The notes under the pieces were generated by a model. That model was not told the DNA's origin, did no database searches, and saw only the letters and a list, made by a program, of their open reading frames with translations. Made by a program: the position numbers and the translations under genes. A DNA stretch of 64,000 nt. Origin: Lentzea xinjiangensis. GTDB lineage: Bacteria; Actinomycetota; Actinomycetes; Mycobacteriales; Pseudonocardiaceae. Shown here one piece after another: positions 1 through 7,900 of this stretch; position 1 is the first letter of the stretch; each line of letters opens with the position of its first letter. The stretch lies in the NCBI RefSeq assembly GCF_900110955.1, contig NZ_FOFR01000009.1:124001-188000 (forward strand), in the 5' to 3' direction.

Positions 1-306
1 CGAGAGGTCGCCGCGGAGGATCTCCACGTCCCCCGCGGTGAACGAGCCGGGCAGCCGCGCGCGTTCGCGCCCGTCGAGGCCGCGGAACACCATGTCGCGC
101 GGTGTCGTGCGCGCTGCCAGCACCGCGTCCAGCACACCCATCCGCCGCAGCACGGACAGGTGCGCCTCGCCGCGGAAGTCCACGGGCTGACCGCCGCCGC
201 GCAGCGACGGCGCCCGTTCCACCACGACCGGTGAGAAGCCGAACCGCGCCAGCCAGTGGGCGAGCGCGGGCCCGGCGATCCCCGCTCCCGAGATCAGTAC
301 GTCCAT
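1..306 (-). CDS. FAD-dependent monooxygenase, N-terminal part (cut by window edge)
   Basis: The 102 visible codons open with MDVLISGAGIAGPALAHWLA, a beta-alpha-beta Rossmann fold with GxGxxG for FAD, followed by VVVER at the end of the second strand and a GGGQPVDFRG stretch. This is the N-terminus of class A flavoprotein aromatic hydroxylases (PheA/TetX/UbiH group), which use NAD(P)H and O2 to hydroxylate a substrate. The ATG at 306 begins exactly where the family begins, so the start is secure. The catalytic and substrate domains lie outside the window, so the substrate cannot be named. Confidence 0.85.
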   Translation of the reverse strand, partial: MDVLISGAGIAGPALAHWLARFGFSPVVVERAPSLRGGGQPVDFRGEAHLSVLRRMGVLDAVLAARTTPRDMVFRGLDGRERARLPGSFTAGDVEILRGDLS

Positions 307-340
307 GGGAGCAGACAACGCCGGGCCGCTGACCGGACGC

Positions 341-937
341 CTACGATCCGCTGATGGCCTTCAGCATCTGCGAGACCTGGCCCTGCCGGGTGCTGACCAC
401 GCGCTCCGCGTAGGACGTGGCCTCCGGGTTCATGCCGTCCTTCTTCTCCGCGAGGGCCATCTCCACGGCAGCGCCCTGGTGACCGGCCATCAGGTTGAGG
501 AAGGAGAGGTCGAACTCGGCCCCGTTCTTGTTCTTGGTGTCGTCGATGACCTTGTCGTCGAGCAACGGCTGCCCTCCGTGAGCGGCGTGCAGGTCCGCAC
601 CACCGCCTTCCGGTTTGCCCCAGAGCTTCAGCCACGACTTGAGCATCGAGAGCTCCTCGCGCTGGGTCGCGTCGATCGCGCCCGCGAGGTCCTTCGCCTC
701 CTGCTTGGTCGCCTTGGCCAGCGCGACCTGCGAGAGGCTGACGCCGAGCTGCAGGTGGTCCACCATCATCTGCACGAACATCACGTCCGCGTCGTTGAAC
801 CTCGCGCTGGCGGCGGGTACGGGTGGTGCGGTGGAGGACGCGCCGTGTCCGTGGGCTCCCTGGCCCCGCGGCACGACCGCCTCTCCCCCGCACCCCGCCA
901 GCGCCAGGACCGCGACCGCGATCACCAGGCGCTTCAT
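341..937 (-). CDS. DUF305 family lipoprotein
   Basis: This 198-residue protein has a lipoprotein signal (MKRLVIAVAVLALAGC, lipobox Cys16), so it should be anchored on the outer face of the membrane. The mature part is a DUF305 four-helix domain, a ferritin-like fold often linked to copper or other metals. The first motif, usually MIxHH, is degenerate here (MMVDHLQLG, residues 57-65). The second motif (LMAGHQGAAVEM, residues 149-160) is well kept. It ends 34 bp from the monooxygenase and lies only 4 bp downstream of the LPMO gene, so it may be co-transcribed with that copper enzyme. A role in copper supply to the LPMO is speculation. Confidence 0.85.
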   Translation of the reverse strand: MKRLVIAVAVLALAGCGGEAVVPRGQGAHGHGASSTAPPVPAASARFNDADVMFVQMMVDHLQLGVSLSQVALAKATKQEAKDLAGAIDATQREELSMLKSWLKLWGKPEGGGADLHAAHGGQPLLDDKVIDDTKNKNGAEFDLSFLNLMAGHQGAAVEMALAEKKDGMNPEATSYAERVVSTRQGQVSQMLKAISGS

Positions 938-941
938 CGGA

Positions 942-1685
942 TCAGATCCGCTCCCACAACGACGCCACGTTCGGCGGTTCCCAGCCGGTCAGCGAGGTGT
1001 GGGCCTGGCGGCACCGGTACGTGGAGCCGCCGTAGGTCACCGTCGCGCCGACGGCGTAGGAGGTGTTCGGCGCCCACGTCCCGCTCGCCGGGGGCTGGGA
1101 GGTCGGCGGGTTCGTGGTGGGCGGGGTGGTCGTCGGCGGCTTCGTGGTCGTGGGCGGGGGCTGGGTGCCGCCACCGTTGATGTTGACGTCGATGCAGGAG
1201 TAGAACGCGGCACCCGTGTCGGCGATGTTCCAGATCGCGAAGATCTTCTGCCGGCCGGAGAACCCGCTCAGGTTGACGGTGTGCCGGACCGGGTCGACCG
1301 GTGCCGCGTTGTTGCCGTTGACGTACCCGACGCGCGTGCCGTTGATGTAGTACTCGTAGTCACGCGTCTTGTGCCGGGCGGTGAACGTCCAGCCGACCGA
1401 CAGGGTGGTGCCGGTGTCGGTCGCCTTCCAGCCGAAGTTGTCGTTGTTGAGCACGTCGAAGTCGCCGCGGCTGCCGTTGCAGTTCATCATGCCCTTGGGG
1501 CCTTCGGCGCTCTGCGGCTCCCACTGGGGAGCACCGCAGTTCTGCACGGCCCCGGTCGCACACTGCGCCGCACGGCTGGGCGGCGACGAGACGTAACCAT
1601 GCGCGCTGGCCGAACCCACCGGCGTGATGAGGATGATGGCGGGGACGGCGGCCATGACCAGCGCCGCTTTGCGAGAGAGTTTCAT
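942..1685 (-). CDS. Secreted AA10 lytic polysaccharide monooxygenase with CBM5/12
   Basis: This 247-residue secreted copper oxidase should cleave crystalline chitin oxidatively. The signal peptide (residues 1-28, SASA|HGY) leaves His29 as the mature N-terminus, the first ligand of the histidine brace; His105 (TARHKTRD) is the second. The AA10 domain spans about 29-171 and contains the typical WEPQS and FYSCIDVNI segments. A Pro/Thr-rich linker (172-202) leads to a C-terminal CBM5/12-like chitin-binding module with aromatic residues (WAPNTSYAVG, WEPPNV). A perfect DasR-type palindrome lies about 97 bp upstream, matching GlcNAc-responsive control. A DUF305 lipoprotein gene follows after 4 bp. 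Chitin is more likely than cellulose as substrate because of the CBM5/12 module and the operator. Confidence 0.93.
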   Translation of the reverse strand: MKLSRKAALVMAAVPAIILITPVGSASAHGYVSSPPSRAAQCATGAVQNCGAPQWEPQSAEGPKGMMNCNGSRGDFDVLNNDNFGWKATDTGTTLSVGWTFTARHKTRDYEYYINGTRVGYVNGNNAAPVDPVRHTVNLSGFSGRQKIFAIWNIADTGAAFYSCIDVNINGGGTQPPPTTTKPPTTTPPTTNPPTSQPPASGTWAPNTSYAVGATVTYGGSTYRCRQAHTSLTGWEPPNVASLWERI

Positions 1686-1781
1686 CTTCCGAACTCCTTG
1701 GATCGTTCCCAGGCAGGGTGGCCCCAGGCAGGAGGGGCGGGAACCGGGAGCGCTGCAGATCGCTCACCGATCCAGTTTCGG

Positions 1782-1797
1782 TATGGTCTAGACCATA
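1782..1797. promoter_or_regulatory. DasR-type operator (dre) upstream of LPMO gene
   Basis: TATGGTCTAGACCATA is a perfect 16-bp palindrome. It matches the core TGGTCTAGACCA of the DasR-responsive element known from Streptomyces, where the GntR-family repressor DasR controls chitin and GlcNAc genes. It lies 97 bp upstream of the LPMO ATG. The same core occurs before the chitinase gene at 29.7 kb. Confidence 0.85.
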
Positions 1798-1954
1798 AAC
1801 CGGGACTCGGAAAGTGGTCAAGCGATCACCGGGCACCGACCTGGAATCGGTGGCTGCCAACAGGTCCACCCGCACGACTGGTCCTGTCCACGTTCGGGCG
1901 ACAGCGCCGCTCAAGCCATTGGTGCAAACCTGTCGGCAGTGGGTATCCGGTGGC

Positions 1955-2455
1955 ATGCGTGATTTCGACGAGCCCAGCAGGGCGACAGGCCCCGGCGTGG
2001 TGGCCGACGGACCGGCAGGAGCCGCAACGGTTCTCGTGATCGATCCAGCAGGCGAGGCCGTGCACGACGAGATCCCCGCGACCTGGCGCGAGCTGACGGA
2101 CCGGCTCCGCATCGTGTGGCTGCGCGTGCCCGCCGCCCCGAGCTGGAAGTCCACAGTGGACACCGTCCTCACCAGGCACCGCGACGACGAGGCCCAGCCC
2201 GTCCTCGACGTGGTGGCCAGCGGCCCGATCGCCGCCGACGTGGCCGACCTGGTGCGAAACCACGAGGGCCTGGTCCGCTCGCTCCTCCTGGTGGACCCGG
2301 AGGTCGAGGTCGACGAGCCCTGGATCCGGGTCGTGACCCGCACCGAGGACACCCCGGCGGAGGACGCCCGCATGCCGGCGCCGCTCCCCCTGGGCCACCC
2401 CGACGTGGTCTCCGGCGTCCTGAAGGCGCTGAGCGACCTCGACGGCACCAGTTAG
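1955..2455 (+). CDS. Hypothetical protein, possibly a degenerate alpha/beta-hydrolase fold
   Basis: From the ATG at 1955 this gives 166 residues (MRDFDEPSRATG...). The frame is open further upstream, but that stretch would cross the LPMO promoter region. The body has a repeated hydrophobic-strand pattern (ATVLVIDPAG, RIVWLRVPA, VLDVVASG, SLLLVDPEVE, IRVVTRT) resembling an alpha/beta-hydrolase sheet. No GxSxG nucleophile elbow or catalytic His is visible, so an enzymatic role is unsupported. No signal peptide or membrane segment is seen. It lies 74 bp upstream of the second DUF305 lipoprotein gene on the same strand. Confidence 0.6.
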   Translation: MRDFDEPSRATGPGVVADGPAGAATVLVIDPAGEAVHDEIPATWRELTDRLRIVWLRVPAAPSWKSTVDTVLTRHRDDEAQPVLDVVASGPIAADVADLVRNHEGLVRSLLLVDPEVEVDEPWIRVVTRTEDTPAEDARMPAPLPLGHPDVVSGVLKALSDLDGTS

Positions 2456-2529
2456 GCCCGCGAACTTCCGCTGAACCGGACACAACGGCCACCCGTATCC
2501 CTCGTCAGGGAACCGAGACGGGAGGCTTC

Positions 2530-3072
2530 ATGCGTGCGCGTCTGCTCATCATCGTGCTAGGTCTGCTAGCGCTGACGGGCTGTTCATCGGTCGGCGGCGG
2601 CAACGCCGGCGAGCCAGCGGCCAACGAGGCGGACGCGACGTTCTCGTTGCGGATGATCCCCCACCACCGCCAGACGATCGACATCGCCAAGGTCGCCATC
2701 GAACGGTCGAAGGACCAGTTCGTGGTGAACGTGGCCGACAAGATCGCCACGGCGGAGGCGGGCGAGATCGAGCAGATGGCGACCTACCTGCGCAGCTGGA
2801 ACATCCAGGTGCCGGGCGACGACGCCAACGCCACCCACAAGATGGCGGGCATGATGACCGCGAAGGACGTCGAGACCCTCAAGGCGGCCCAGGGCAAGCA
2901 GTTCGACGACCTCTTCCTGGCCACCCTCTCCCGCCACCTCCGCAGCGGCGTGGACATGGCCAAGGACGCCCAGGCCAAGGGCGAGCACATCGGCTCGAAA
3001 GCACTGGCCGGCAAGATCATCGTGTCGCAGACCGAGGTCCTGGACCAGATCAGCGCCAAGCAGAAGTCCTGA
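2530..3072 (+). CDS. DUF305 family lipoprotein
   Basis: This 180-residue protein starts at an ATG preceded by GGGAGG at good spacing. The signal sequence ends in LALTGC (lipid-modified Cys18). The DUF305 motif MIPHHRQT (residues 42-49) is intact, unlike the paralogue at 341-937. The second half carries LFLATLSRHLRSGVDMA, a weaker version of the usual second histidine motif. It is predicted to be extracytoplasmic and metal-associated; the function is unknown. A strong hairpin terminator follows 28 bp after the stop. Confidence 0.9.
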   Translation: MRARLLIIVLGLLALTGCSSVGGGNAGEPAANEADATFSLRMIPHHRQTIDIAKVAIERSKDQFVVNVADKIATAEAGEIEQMATYLRSWNIQVPGDDANATHKMAGMMTAKDVETLKAAQGKQFDDLFLATLSRHLRSGVDMAKDAQAKGEHIGSKALAGKIIVSQTEVLDQISAKQKS

Positions 3073-3100
3073 CGCCGCACACGTCAGCACCAAAGCACTC

Positions 3101-3130
3101 ACACGTCCGCTGCGTCCGCAGTGGACGTGT
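3101..3130 (+). terminator. Intrinsic terminator after DUF305 lipoprotein gene
   Basis: The arms ACACGTCCGCTGCG and CGCAGTGGACGTGT pair over 14 positions (one G-T wobble) with a 2-nt loop. It sits 28 bp after the lipoprotein stop codon. There is no U-tract, as is common in actinomycetes. Confidence 0.7.
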
Positions 3131-3351
3131 CGGCGTTCGGGAGCCGCCCGCCCACACCGACCGGCGTGCCATCAACCCGCGCAGGGCGCTGGCCCCCGGA
3201 GCGGATCGCGGGGTCTGGGGCAGCGCCCAGGGGGAAGAGCACGCACCGCGAGGTCGCGGAGCAATCCGGGCACCTACGACCAACCGCAGCCCACAGGGCC
3301 CTCGAAAAAGGCCGAGCACCACAACCCCGGCCTCCAATACCCTCCCCCACC

Positions 3352-4299
3352 ATGTACTCAAAGGTGGAGCCCTACGCCCGAGGAATGCTGGAAGTAGGCG
3401 ACAACCAGCGAATCCACTGGGAAGCGAGCGGCAACCCGAACGGCAAACCGGCCTGCGTCTTCCACGGCGGCCCGGGAGCGGGCTCCAACCCGCGGTGGCG
3501 CGAGGACTTCGACCCGAGCCACTGGAACCTGGTCCTCTGGGACCAGCGCGGCAGCGGCCGGAGCACTCCGCCGTTGAGCGACCCGGCCACGAGCATGGAG
3601 CACAACACCACCCAGCACCTGGTCGACGACGCCGAGAAGCTGCGTGAGCACCTCGGCATCGACAAGTGGCTGCTGCTCGGCGGTTCCTGGGGCTCGACTC
3701 TGGTCCTCGCCTACGCCATCGCGCACCCCGACCGCGTCAGCGAGATCATCATCCCGGCGGTCACCACCTCCCGCCCCGAGGAGCACGCGTGGATCACCCG
3801 CGGGCTGGGCATGTTCTTCCCCGACTACTTCGAGGCGTTCCAGAACGGCGTTCCCGAGGAGGACCGCGACGGGAACCTGGCTCTCGCCTACAACAAGCTC
3901 CTCAACTCACCGGACCCGCGGGTGCGCGAGAAGGCGGCGTGGGACTGGAGCAAGTGGGACCTGTCGACGATCACCGGCGGCGACAACGACTTCACCGGCA
4001 CCAGGTACGAGGACCCGGTGGAGCGCTACCGGCTGGCGCGGGCCGTGACCCACTACTGGGGCAACGAGGGCTTCCTCCCGCCCGACTACATCTTCGACAA
4101 CCTGCACAGGTTGAAGGGCATCCCCGGGGTGCTCATCCACGGCCGCAACGACTTCGGCGGGCCGTTGCAGACGGCGTGGGAGGTGGCGAAGAGGTGGCCG
4201 GACGCCGAGCTGGTCATCCTGAACGACGCCGGCCACGTCATCGCGGAGGGCAACAGCATGGACAAGGCCATCACCGCCGCCATCCACCGGTTCCGCTAG
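3352..4299 (+). CDS. pip: Prolyl aminopeptidase (proline iminopeptidase, S33)
   Basis: This 315-residue cytosolic alpha/beta hydrolase removes N-terminal proline from peptides. The oxyanion motif HGGPG is at 38-42, DQRGSGRS follows at 64-71, and the nucleophile elbow GGSWGS puts the catalytic Ser at 112. Asp267 (HGRNDFGGP) and His295 (DAGHVI) complete the triad. Canonical enzymes read GRYDxxCP where this one reads GRNDFGGP, so fine specificity may differ. The ATG at 3352 (MYSKVEPYARGML) matches the family start; the open frame upstream is non-coding in character. The gene converges on the tannase-like gene, and the two stop codons overlap by 4 bp. Confidence 0.9.
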   Translation: MYSKVEPYARGMLEVGDNQRIHWEASGNPNGKPACVFHGGPGAGSNPRWREDFDPSHWNLVLWDQRGSGRSTPPLSDPATSMEHNTTQHLVDDAEKLREHLGIDKWLLLGGSWGSTLVLAYAIAHPDRVSEIIIPAVTTSRPEEHAWITRGLGMFFPDYFEAFQNGVPEEDRDGNLALAYNKLLNSPDPRVREKAAWDWSKWDLSTITGGDNDFTGTRYEDPVERYRLARAVTHYWGNEGFLPPDYIFDNLHRLKGIPGVLIHGRNDFGGPLQTAWEVAKRWPDAELVILNDAGHVIAEGNSMDKAITAAIHRFR

Positions 4300-5849
4300 G
4301 GCGCGACGGGTCCGGGCCGGTGGTAGAGGTCCTCACCGGCCCACCGGATCCGGTCGGAGAACCCGAAGCCGGGTGCCGCCACGAAGTTCGCGGCGTCGTC
4401 CACGGATCCTGAGCCGTCGTACCTGGCCCGCAAGGGGTACGGGAACACCGGGCGGGTGCGCACGACGTTGCCCTCGGCGTCGACGCCGGACGCGACCACC
4501 CGGTCCGGCGCCTTGCCGCCCTCGACCCACGAGACGAGCGCGGGCAACGGGTCGAAGGAGGTCAGGGTGTCGCCGCCGTCGCAGTGCCACATCGACGGCA
4601 CGACGAACAGCCTCGCCCAGTCCGGGGTCTTGCCGCCGGTCAGGCGCGCCCAGTAGTCGAGCGTGCTCTCGAAGGGGATGCCCTGGTCGCCGGCGCCGTG
4701 CCAGATGAGGAGCTTGCCGCCTGATCGCCGGAACTCGCGCAGGTCCAGCGACAACGAGTTCGCCTTCGCGGTCTCCGGCACCAGCCGCCGGAACTCGCGC
4801 AGGGTGAACTCGAACGTCTCCAGCGACGAGTGCGGCTTGCCGATCGGGTAGACGAGGTGCTTCAACGCGTTGTCCGCGAGGCTGGCCGCGATGGACTGGC
4901 CGAGCTCCGGTACCGGGTTGAGCCAGAACGTCCACGACAGCTCCGAGCCGTGGGCCTGACCGCCGGGGTAGAGCCGCACGCCCTGGTCGGACGGGCCGGC
5001 GTACAGGCGGCGCACGCGCGCGATCTCGTCGTCGGTCAGCCGGCCCGCGAGCGTCCCGGGATCGAACTCGCACAGGCGCGGGTCGTCGATCTGCCCGTCC
5101 ACCAGGCCGTCGAGTCCGTCGCACGCCGCCATCACCGCGTCGTGCAGCACGACGATCTTGTCGTTCGGGATGGCGTTGCGCGCGAGCCAGGCCTGGTAGG
5201 CGATGACGCCGGTGTAGTGGGCGGCCGGTGCCGCCGCGATGATGCCGTCGAAGTCGTGCGGGTACCGCTGGGCCAGCAGCAGTCCTTCGCGGCCGCCGTT
5301 GGAACAGCCGTTGAAGTACGACTTCGTGGGCGCCTTGCCGTAGAACACCGAGATGATGTGCTTGGAGACCTTCGACAACGCGTGCGGTGCGCGGAAGAAG
5401 TAGTCGTCGCGGGCCTTCTGGTCGTTGATGGCCCACGTCGTGTCGAAACCGTTGCCCGGTGGCGTGGCCTGGTGACCGTCGTCGGTCGCCGCCACCGCGG
5501 CGTCACCGAAGGCCGGACCGCAGCCCCGCGGGAAGTCCGGCTCGTCGATGATCCCGCAGAACCCGCCGCAGCCGTACTGGAGGTAGCGGCCCTGGTAGCC
5601 ACTGGTCGGCAGCTTGAGCTGGAAGCCGATCGCTGGTTCGATCGTGCCGCGCACGTCGCAGAACTCCGTGGGCCCGGACACGACCGCGGCCGACGCGACA
5701 CGGGTGCGGGCATCCGGCACGTCGAACGAGCGCACGAGATCCGCGCACGAACGCACCGGCCGGGTTTCCGGCTCGTGTGCCACGGCGGGAGCGATCCCCG
5801 CCGCGACCGTCGCGACAGCGACGGACGAGATCAACAGCTTGCGGAACAT
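4296..5849 (-). CDS. Secreted tannase/feruloyl esterase family protein
   Basis: This 517-residue protein has a Sec signal peptide (about 1-24). The family CS-D-HC arrangement is complete: GCSNGG gives Cys182-Ser183, Asp388 is in HGAGDQG, and His422-Cys423 are in MWHCDGG, so the adjacent cysteines can form the disulfide that joins nucleophile and histidine. A lid segment with DGLDGLVDGQIDDP (244-257) resembles the calcium-binding loop. Tannase-family enzymes hydrolyse aromatic esters such as gallate or ferulate; which one cannot be told here. The RBS (GGGGGAAGGA) lies in a hairpin-forming stretch between this gene and the upstream permease. Confidence 0.9.
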   Translation of the reverse strand: MFRKLLISSVAVATVAAGIAPAVAHEPETRPVRSCADLVRSFDVPDARTRVASAAVVSGPTEFCDVRGTIEPAIGFQLKLPTSGYQGRYLQYGCGGFCGIIDEPDFPRGCGPAFGDAAVAATDDGHQATPPGNGFDTTWAINDQKARDDYFFRAPHALSKVSKHIISVFYGKAPTKSYFNGCSNGGREGLLLAQRYPHDFDGIIAAAPAAHYTGVIAYQAWLARNAIPNDKIVVLHDAVMAACDGLDGLVDGQIDDPRLCEFDPGTLAGRLTDDEIARVRRLYAGPSDQGVRLYPGGQAHGSELSWTFWLNPVPELGQSIAASLADNALKHLVYPIGKPHSSLETFEFTLREFRRLVPETAKANSLSLDLREFRRSGGKLLIWHGAGDQGIPFESTLDYWARLTGGKTPDWARLFVVPSMWHCDGGDTLTSFDPLPALVSWVEGGKAPDRVVASGVDAEGNVVRTRPVFPYPLRARYDGSGSVDDAANFVAAPGFGFSDRIRWAGEDLYHRPGPVAP

Positions 5850-5859
5850 GTGTGGCGTC

Positions 5860-5891
5860 CTTCCCCCTGTAGACGGACGTACAAGGGGAAG
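5860..5891 (-). terminator. Hairpin between permease and tannase-family genes, overlapping the RBS
   Basis: CTTCCCCCTGT and ACAAGGGGAAG pair over 11 positions with one mismatch around a 10-nt loop. On the minus strand it is just downstream of the permease stop, so it may end that transcript. It also contains the GGGGGAAGGA that serves the tannase-family start, so it could mask that RBS. Both roles are inferred from structure alone. Confidence 0.4.
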
Positions 5892-5899
5892 TCTGGCAG

Positions 5900-7873
5900 T
5901 TATCCGACGTGCACGCGTGGGCGTCGGGACGGATCCTCTTCGGCCGAGCGGATGATCTCGCGTACGACCGGCGGCGTGTCACCGCGCCCCAGGATCAGGT
6001 AGCGGAACAGGTGGCCCAGCGGGTTCCCCTCCGACCACTCGAAGTGCGCGTGCGGGAGCACGCCGGTGGAGTCGCGCAGCGCCAGCAGGATCGCCGCGAT
6101 CGCGTTCGGCGCCGCGGGCGCGGAGGCGCGCAGCACGCGGTGGCCGTCGACCTCGACGCCCCGCACGCACAGCACGTCGCTGAACGCCGACGGGTCGACG
6201 ATGTCGATCTCCAGGAAGATCACGTCCGCCGTGCCGGGCACCGGGTTCATGCCGCGCTGCTCGGACTCCTTCTCGTCGTACTCCGCCTTGTCGCCGAACT
6301 GGCGGCGGTGCGCGATCAACGTGATCAGCCCGTCGTTCGCGATGGTGTCGGTGATGAACCTCCGCGCGTCGTCGTCGAACTCGATCCGGTCGACGCGCAG
6401 CTCGGTGGTGCGCGAGATGCGCGACACCAGCGAGATGACCACGATGCCGAGGATGAAGCCGAAGGAGATCGTGATGCCGTCCGGCTTCTCGATCACGTTC
6501 TCCACCAGGGCGTACAGCAGGACCAGCGTCAGCAGGGCGAAGCCGGCCCTGGCGCCGCGCTGACCCTTGCGCCACGCCGACACCGTGACCGCGAACGAGC
6601 CGGACACCATCATCGCCAGGATCCCGGTGGCGTACGCGCCGGCCTGCGCGTTCACGTCGGCGTTGAAGATGACCGTGATGATGATGCAGATCACCGTGTA
6701 GACGAGCACGACGGGACGGACGGCACGGCCCCATTCCGGCGCCATGCCGTACGACGGCAGGTAGCGCGGCACGATGTTGATCAGGCCCGCCATCGCGGAC
6801 GCGCCCGCGAACCACAGGATCAGGATGCTGCTGATGTCGTAGGCGGTGCCGAACGCCTCGCCGAGCAGCTCGTGGGCGAGGTACGCGAGCGCACGGCCGT
6901 TCGCCGGACCACCCGGCGCGAACTTGTCCTGCGGTACCAGCACGGTGGTGATGAACGACGTCGCGACCAGGTACACCGACATGATCAACGCGGCGGTGGT
7001 CAGGAGCTTGCGGGTGTTGCGCACCCGGCTCTCCAGGCGCTCCTCCCGCGTCCGGCCGGAGGCCGCGACGAGCGGCATCATGCTGACGCCGGTCTCGAAG
7101 CCGGACAGACCGAGCACCAGCAGCGGGAACGCCAGGACCGCCGGTCCGGCGACACCGAGCAGGCCGTCGCCGTGCGCGCCCAGCGCCGACACCCAGCGGT
7201 CGAGCGCGTCCGGTGCCGAGAAGACCTCCACGAGCCCCACGACGGCCAGGACGGCGTTCAGGGCGAGGAACACCGCGACGAGCGGGATCGCGACGCCCAC
7301 GGCCTCGCTGAAGCCCATCAGGAACACGCCGCCGAGGATCAGCAGCAGCACGATCGTCAACGCCAGCTCATGACCGTGCAACGACTCGGGGACGTACGGG
7401 TTCTCCAGCGCGTGCACCGAGGCGTCGGCCGCGGACAGGGTGATCGTGATGATCCACGAGGTCGCGACGAACCCGAGCAGCACCAGCACGAAGACCTTGC
7501 CGCGCCAGAACGGCAGCAGGTCCTCCAGCATCGCGACCGAGCCCTGGCCGTGCGGGCTCTCCCGCGCCACCCGCCGGTACATCGGCAGCATCCCGAGCAG
7601 CGTCAGCGCGACGATCAGCAACGTCGCCAGCGGCGACAGCGCGCCCGCGGCGAGCGCGGCGATGCCCGGCAGGTACGACAGCGTGGAGAAGTAGTCGACG
7701 CCCGTCAGCGTCATGACCTTCCACCACGCGTGCGGCTTGGCGTGCGCCTCGCGGCTCTCCGGCCCCGAGGGCGCCACCCGGTCCGCGAGCAGCCACCTGC
7801 CCACCGGACCGCCGGGCGCGGCCGGTCGTGCGGGGCTCGGCACCTCGGCGGGGATGGCGTACTCCGTGCTCAT
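5900..7873 (-). CDS. APC-superfamily amino acid permease
   Basis: This is an integral membrane transporter of 657 residues from the ATG at 7873 ([11 protein letters not shown]); an in-frame ATG at 7885 is less likely. After about 60 hydrophilic residues comes [21 protein letters not shown], the first-helix pattern of this subfamily, and then about 12 hydrophobic segments. The last 170 residues are cytosolic and charged ([20 protein letters not shown] and onward). The long C-terminal domain is typical of actinobacterial APC permeases whose substrate is usually unassigned. It is monocistronic in appearance, lying between the GGDEF/HD-GYP gene and the tannase-family gene. Confidence 0.85.
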   Translation of the reverse strand: MSTEYAIPAEVPSPARPAAPGGPVGRWLLADRVAPSGPESREAHAKPHAWWKVMTLTGVDYFSTLSYLPGIAALAAGALSPLATLLIVALTLLGMLPMYRRVARESPHGQGSVAMLEDLLPFWRGKVFVLVLLGFVATSWIITITLSAADASVHALENPYVPESLHGHELALTIVLLLILGGVFLMGFSEAVGVAIPLVAVFLALNAVLAVVGLVEVFSAPDALDRWVSALGAHGDGLLGVAGPAVLAFPLLVLGLSGFETGVSMMPLVAASGRTREERLESRVRNTRKLLTTAALIMSVYLVATSFITTVLVPQDKFAPGGPANGRALAYLAHELLGEAFGTAYDISSILILWFAGASAMAGLINIVPRYLPSYGMAPEWGRAVRPVVLVYTVICIIITVIFNADVNAQAGAYATGILAMMVSGSFAVTVSAWRKGQRGARAGFALLTLVLLYALVENVIEKPDGITISFGFILGIVVISLVSRISRTTELRVDRIEFDDDARRFITDTIANDGLITLIAHRRQFGDKAEYDEKESEQRGMNPVPGTADVIFLEIDIVDPSAFSDVLCVRGVEVDGHRVLRASAPAAPNAIAAILLALRDSTGVLPHAHFEWSEGNPLGHLFRYLILGRGDTPPVVREIIRSAEEDPSRRPRVHVG

Positions 7874-7900
7874 GGCCCAGAGCATGCCACCGCCAGGTGG

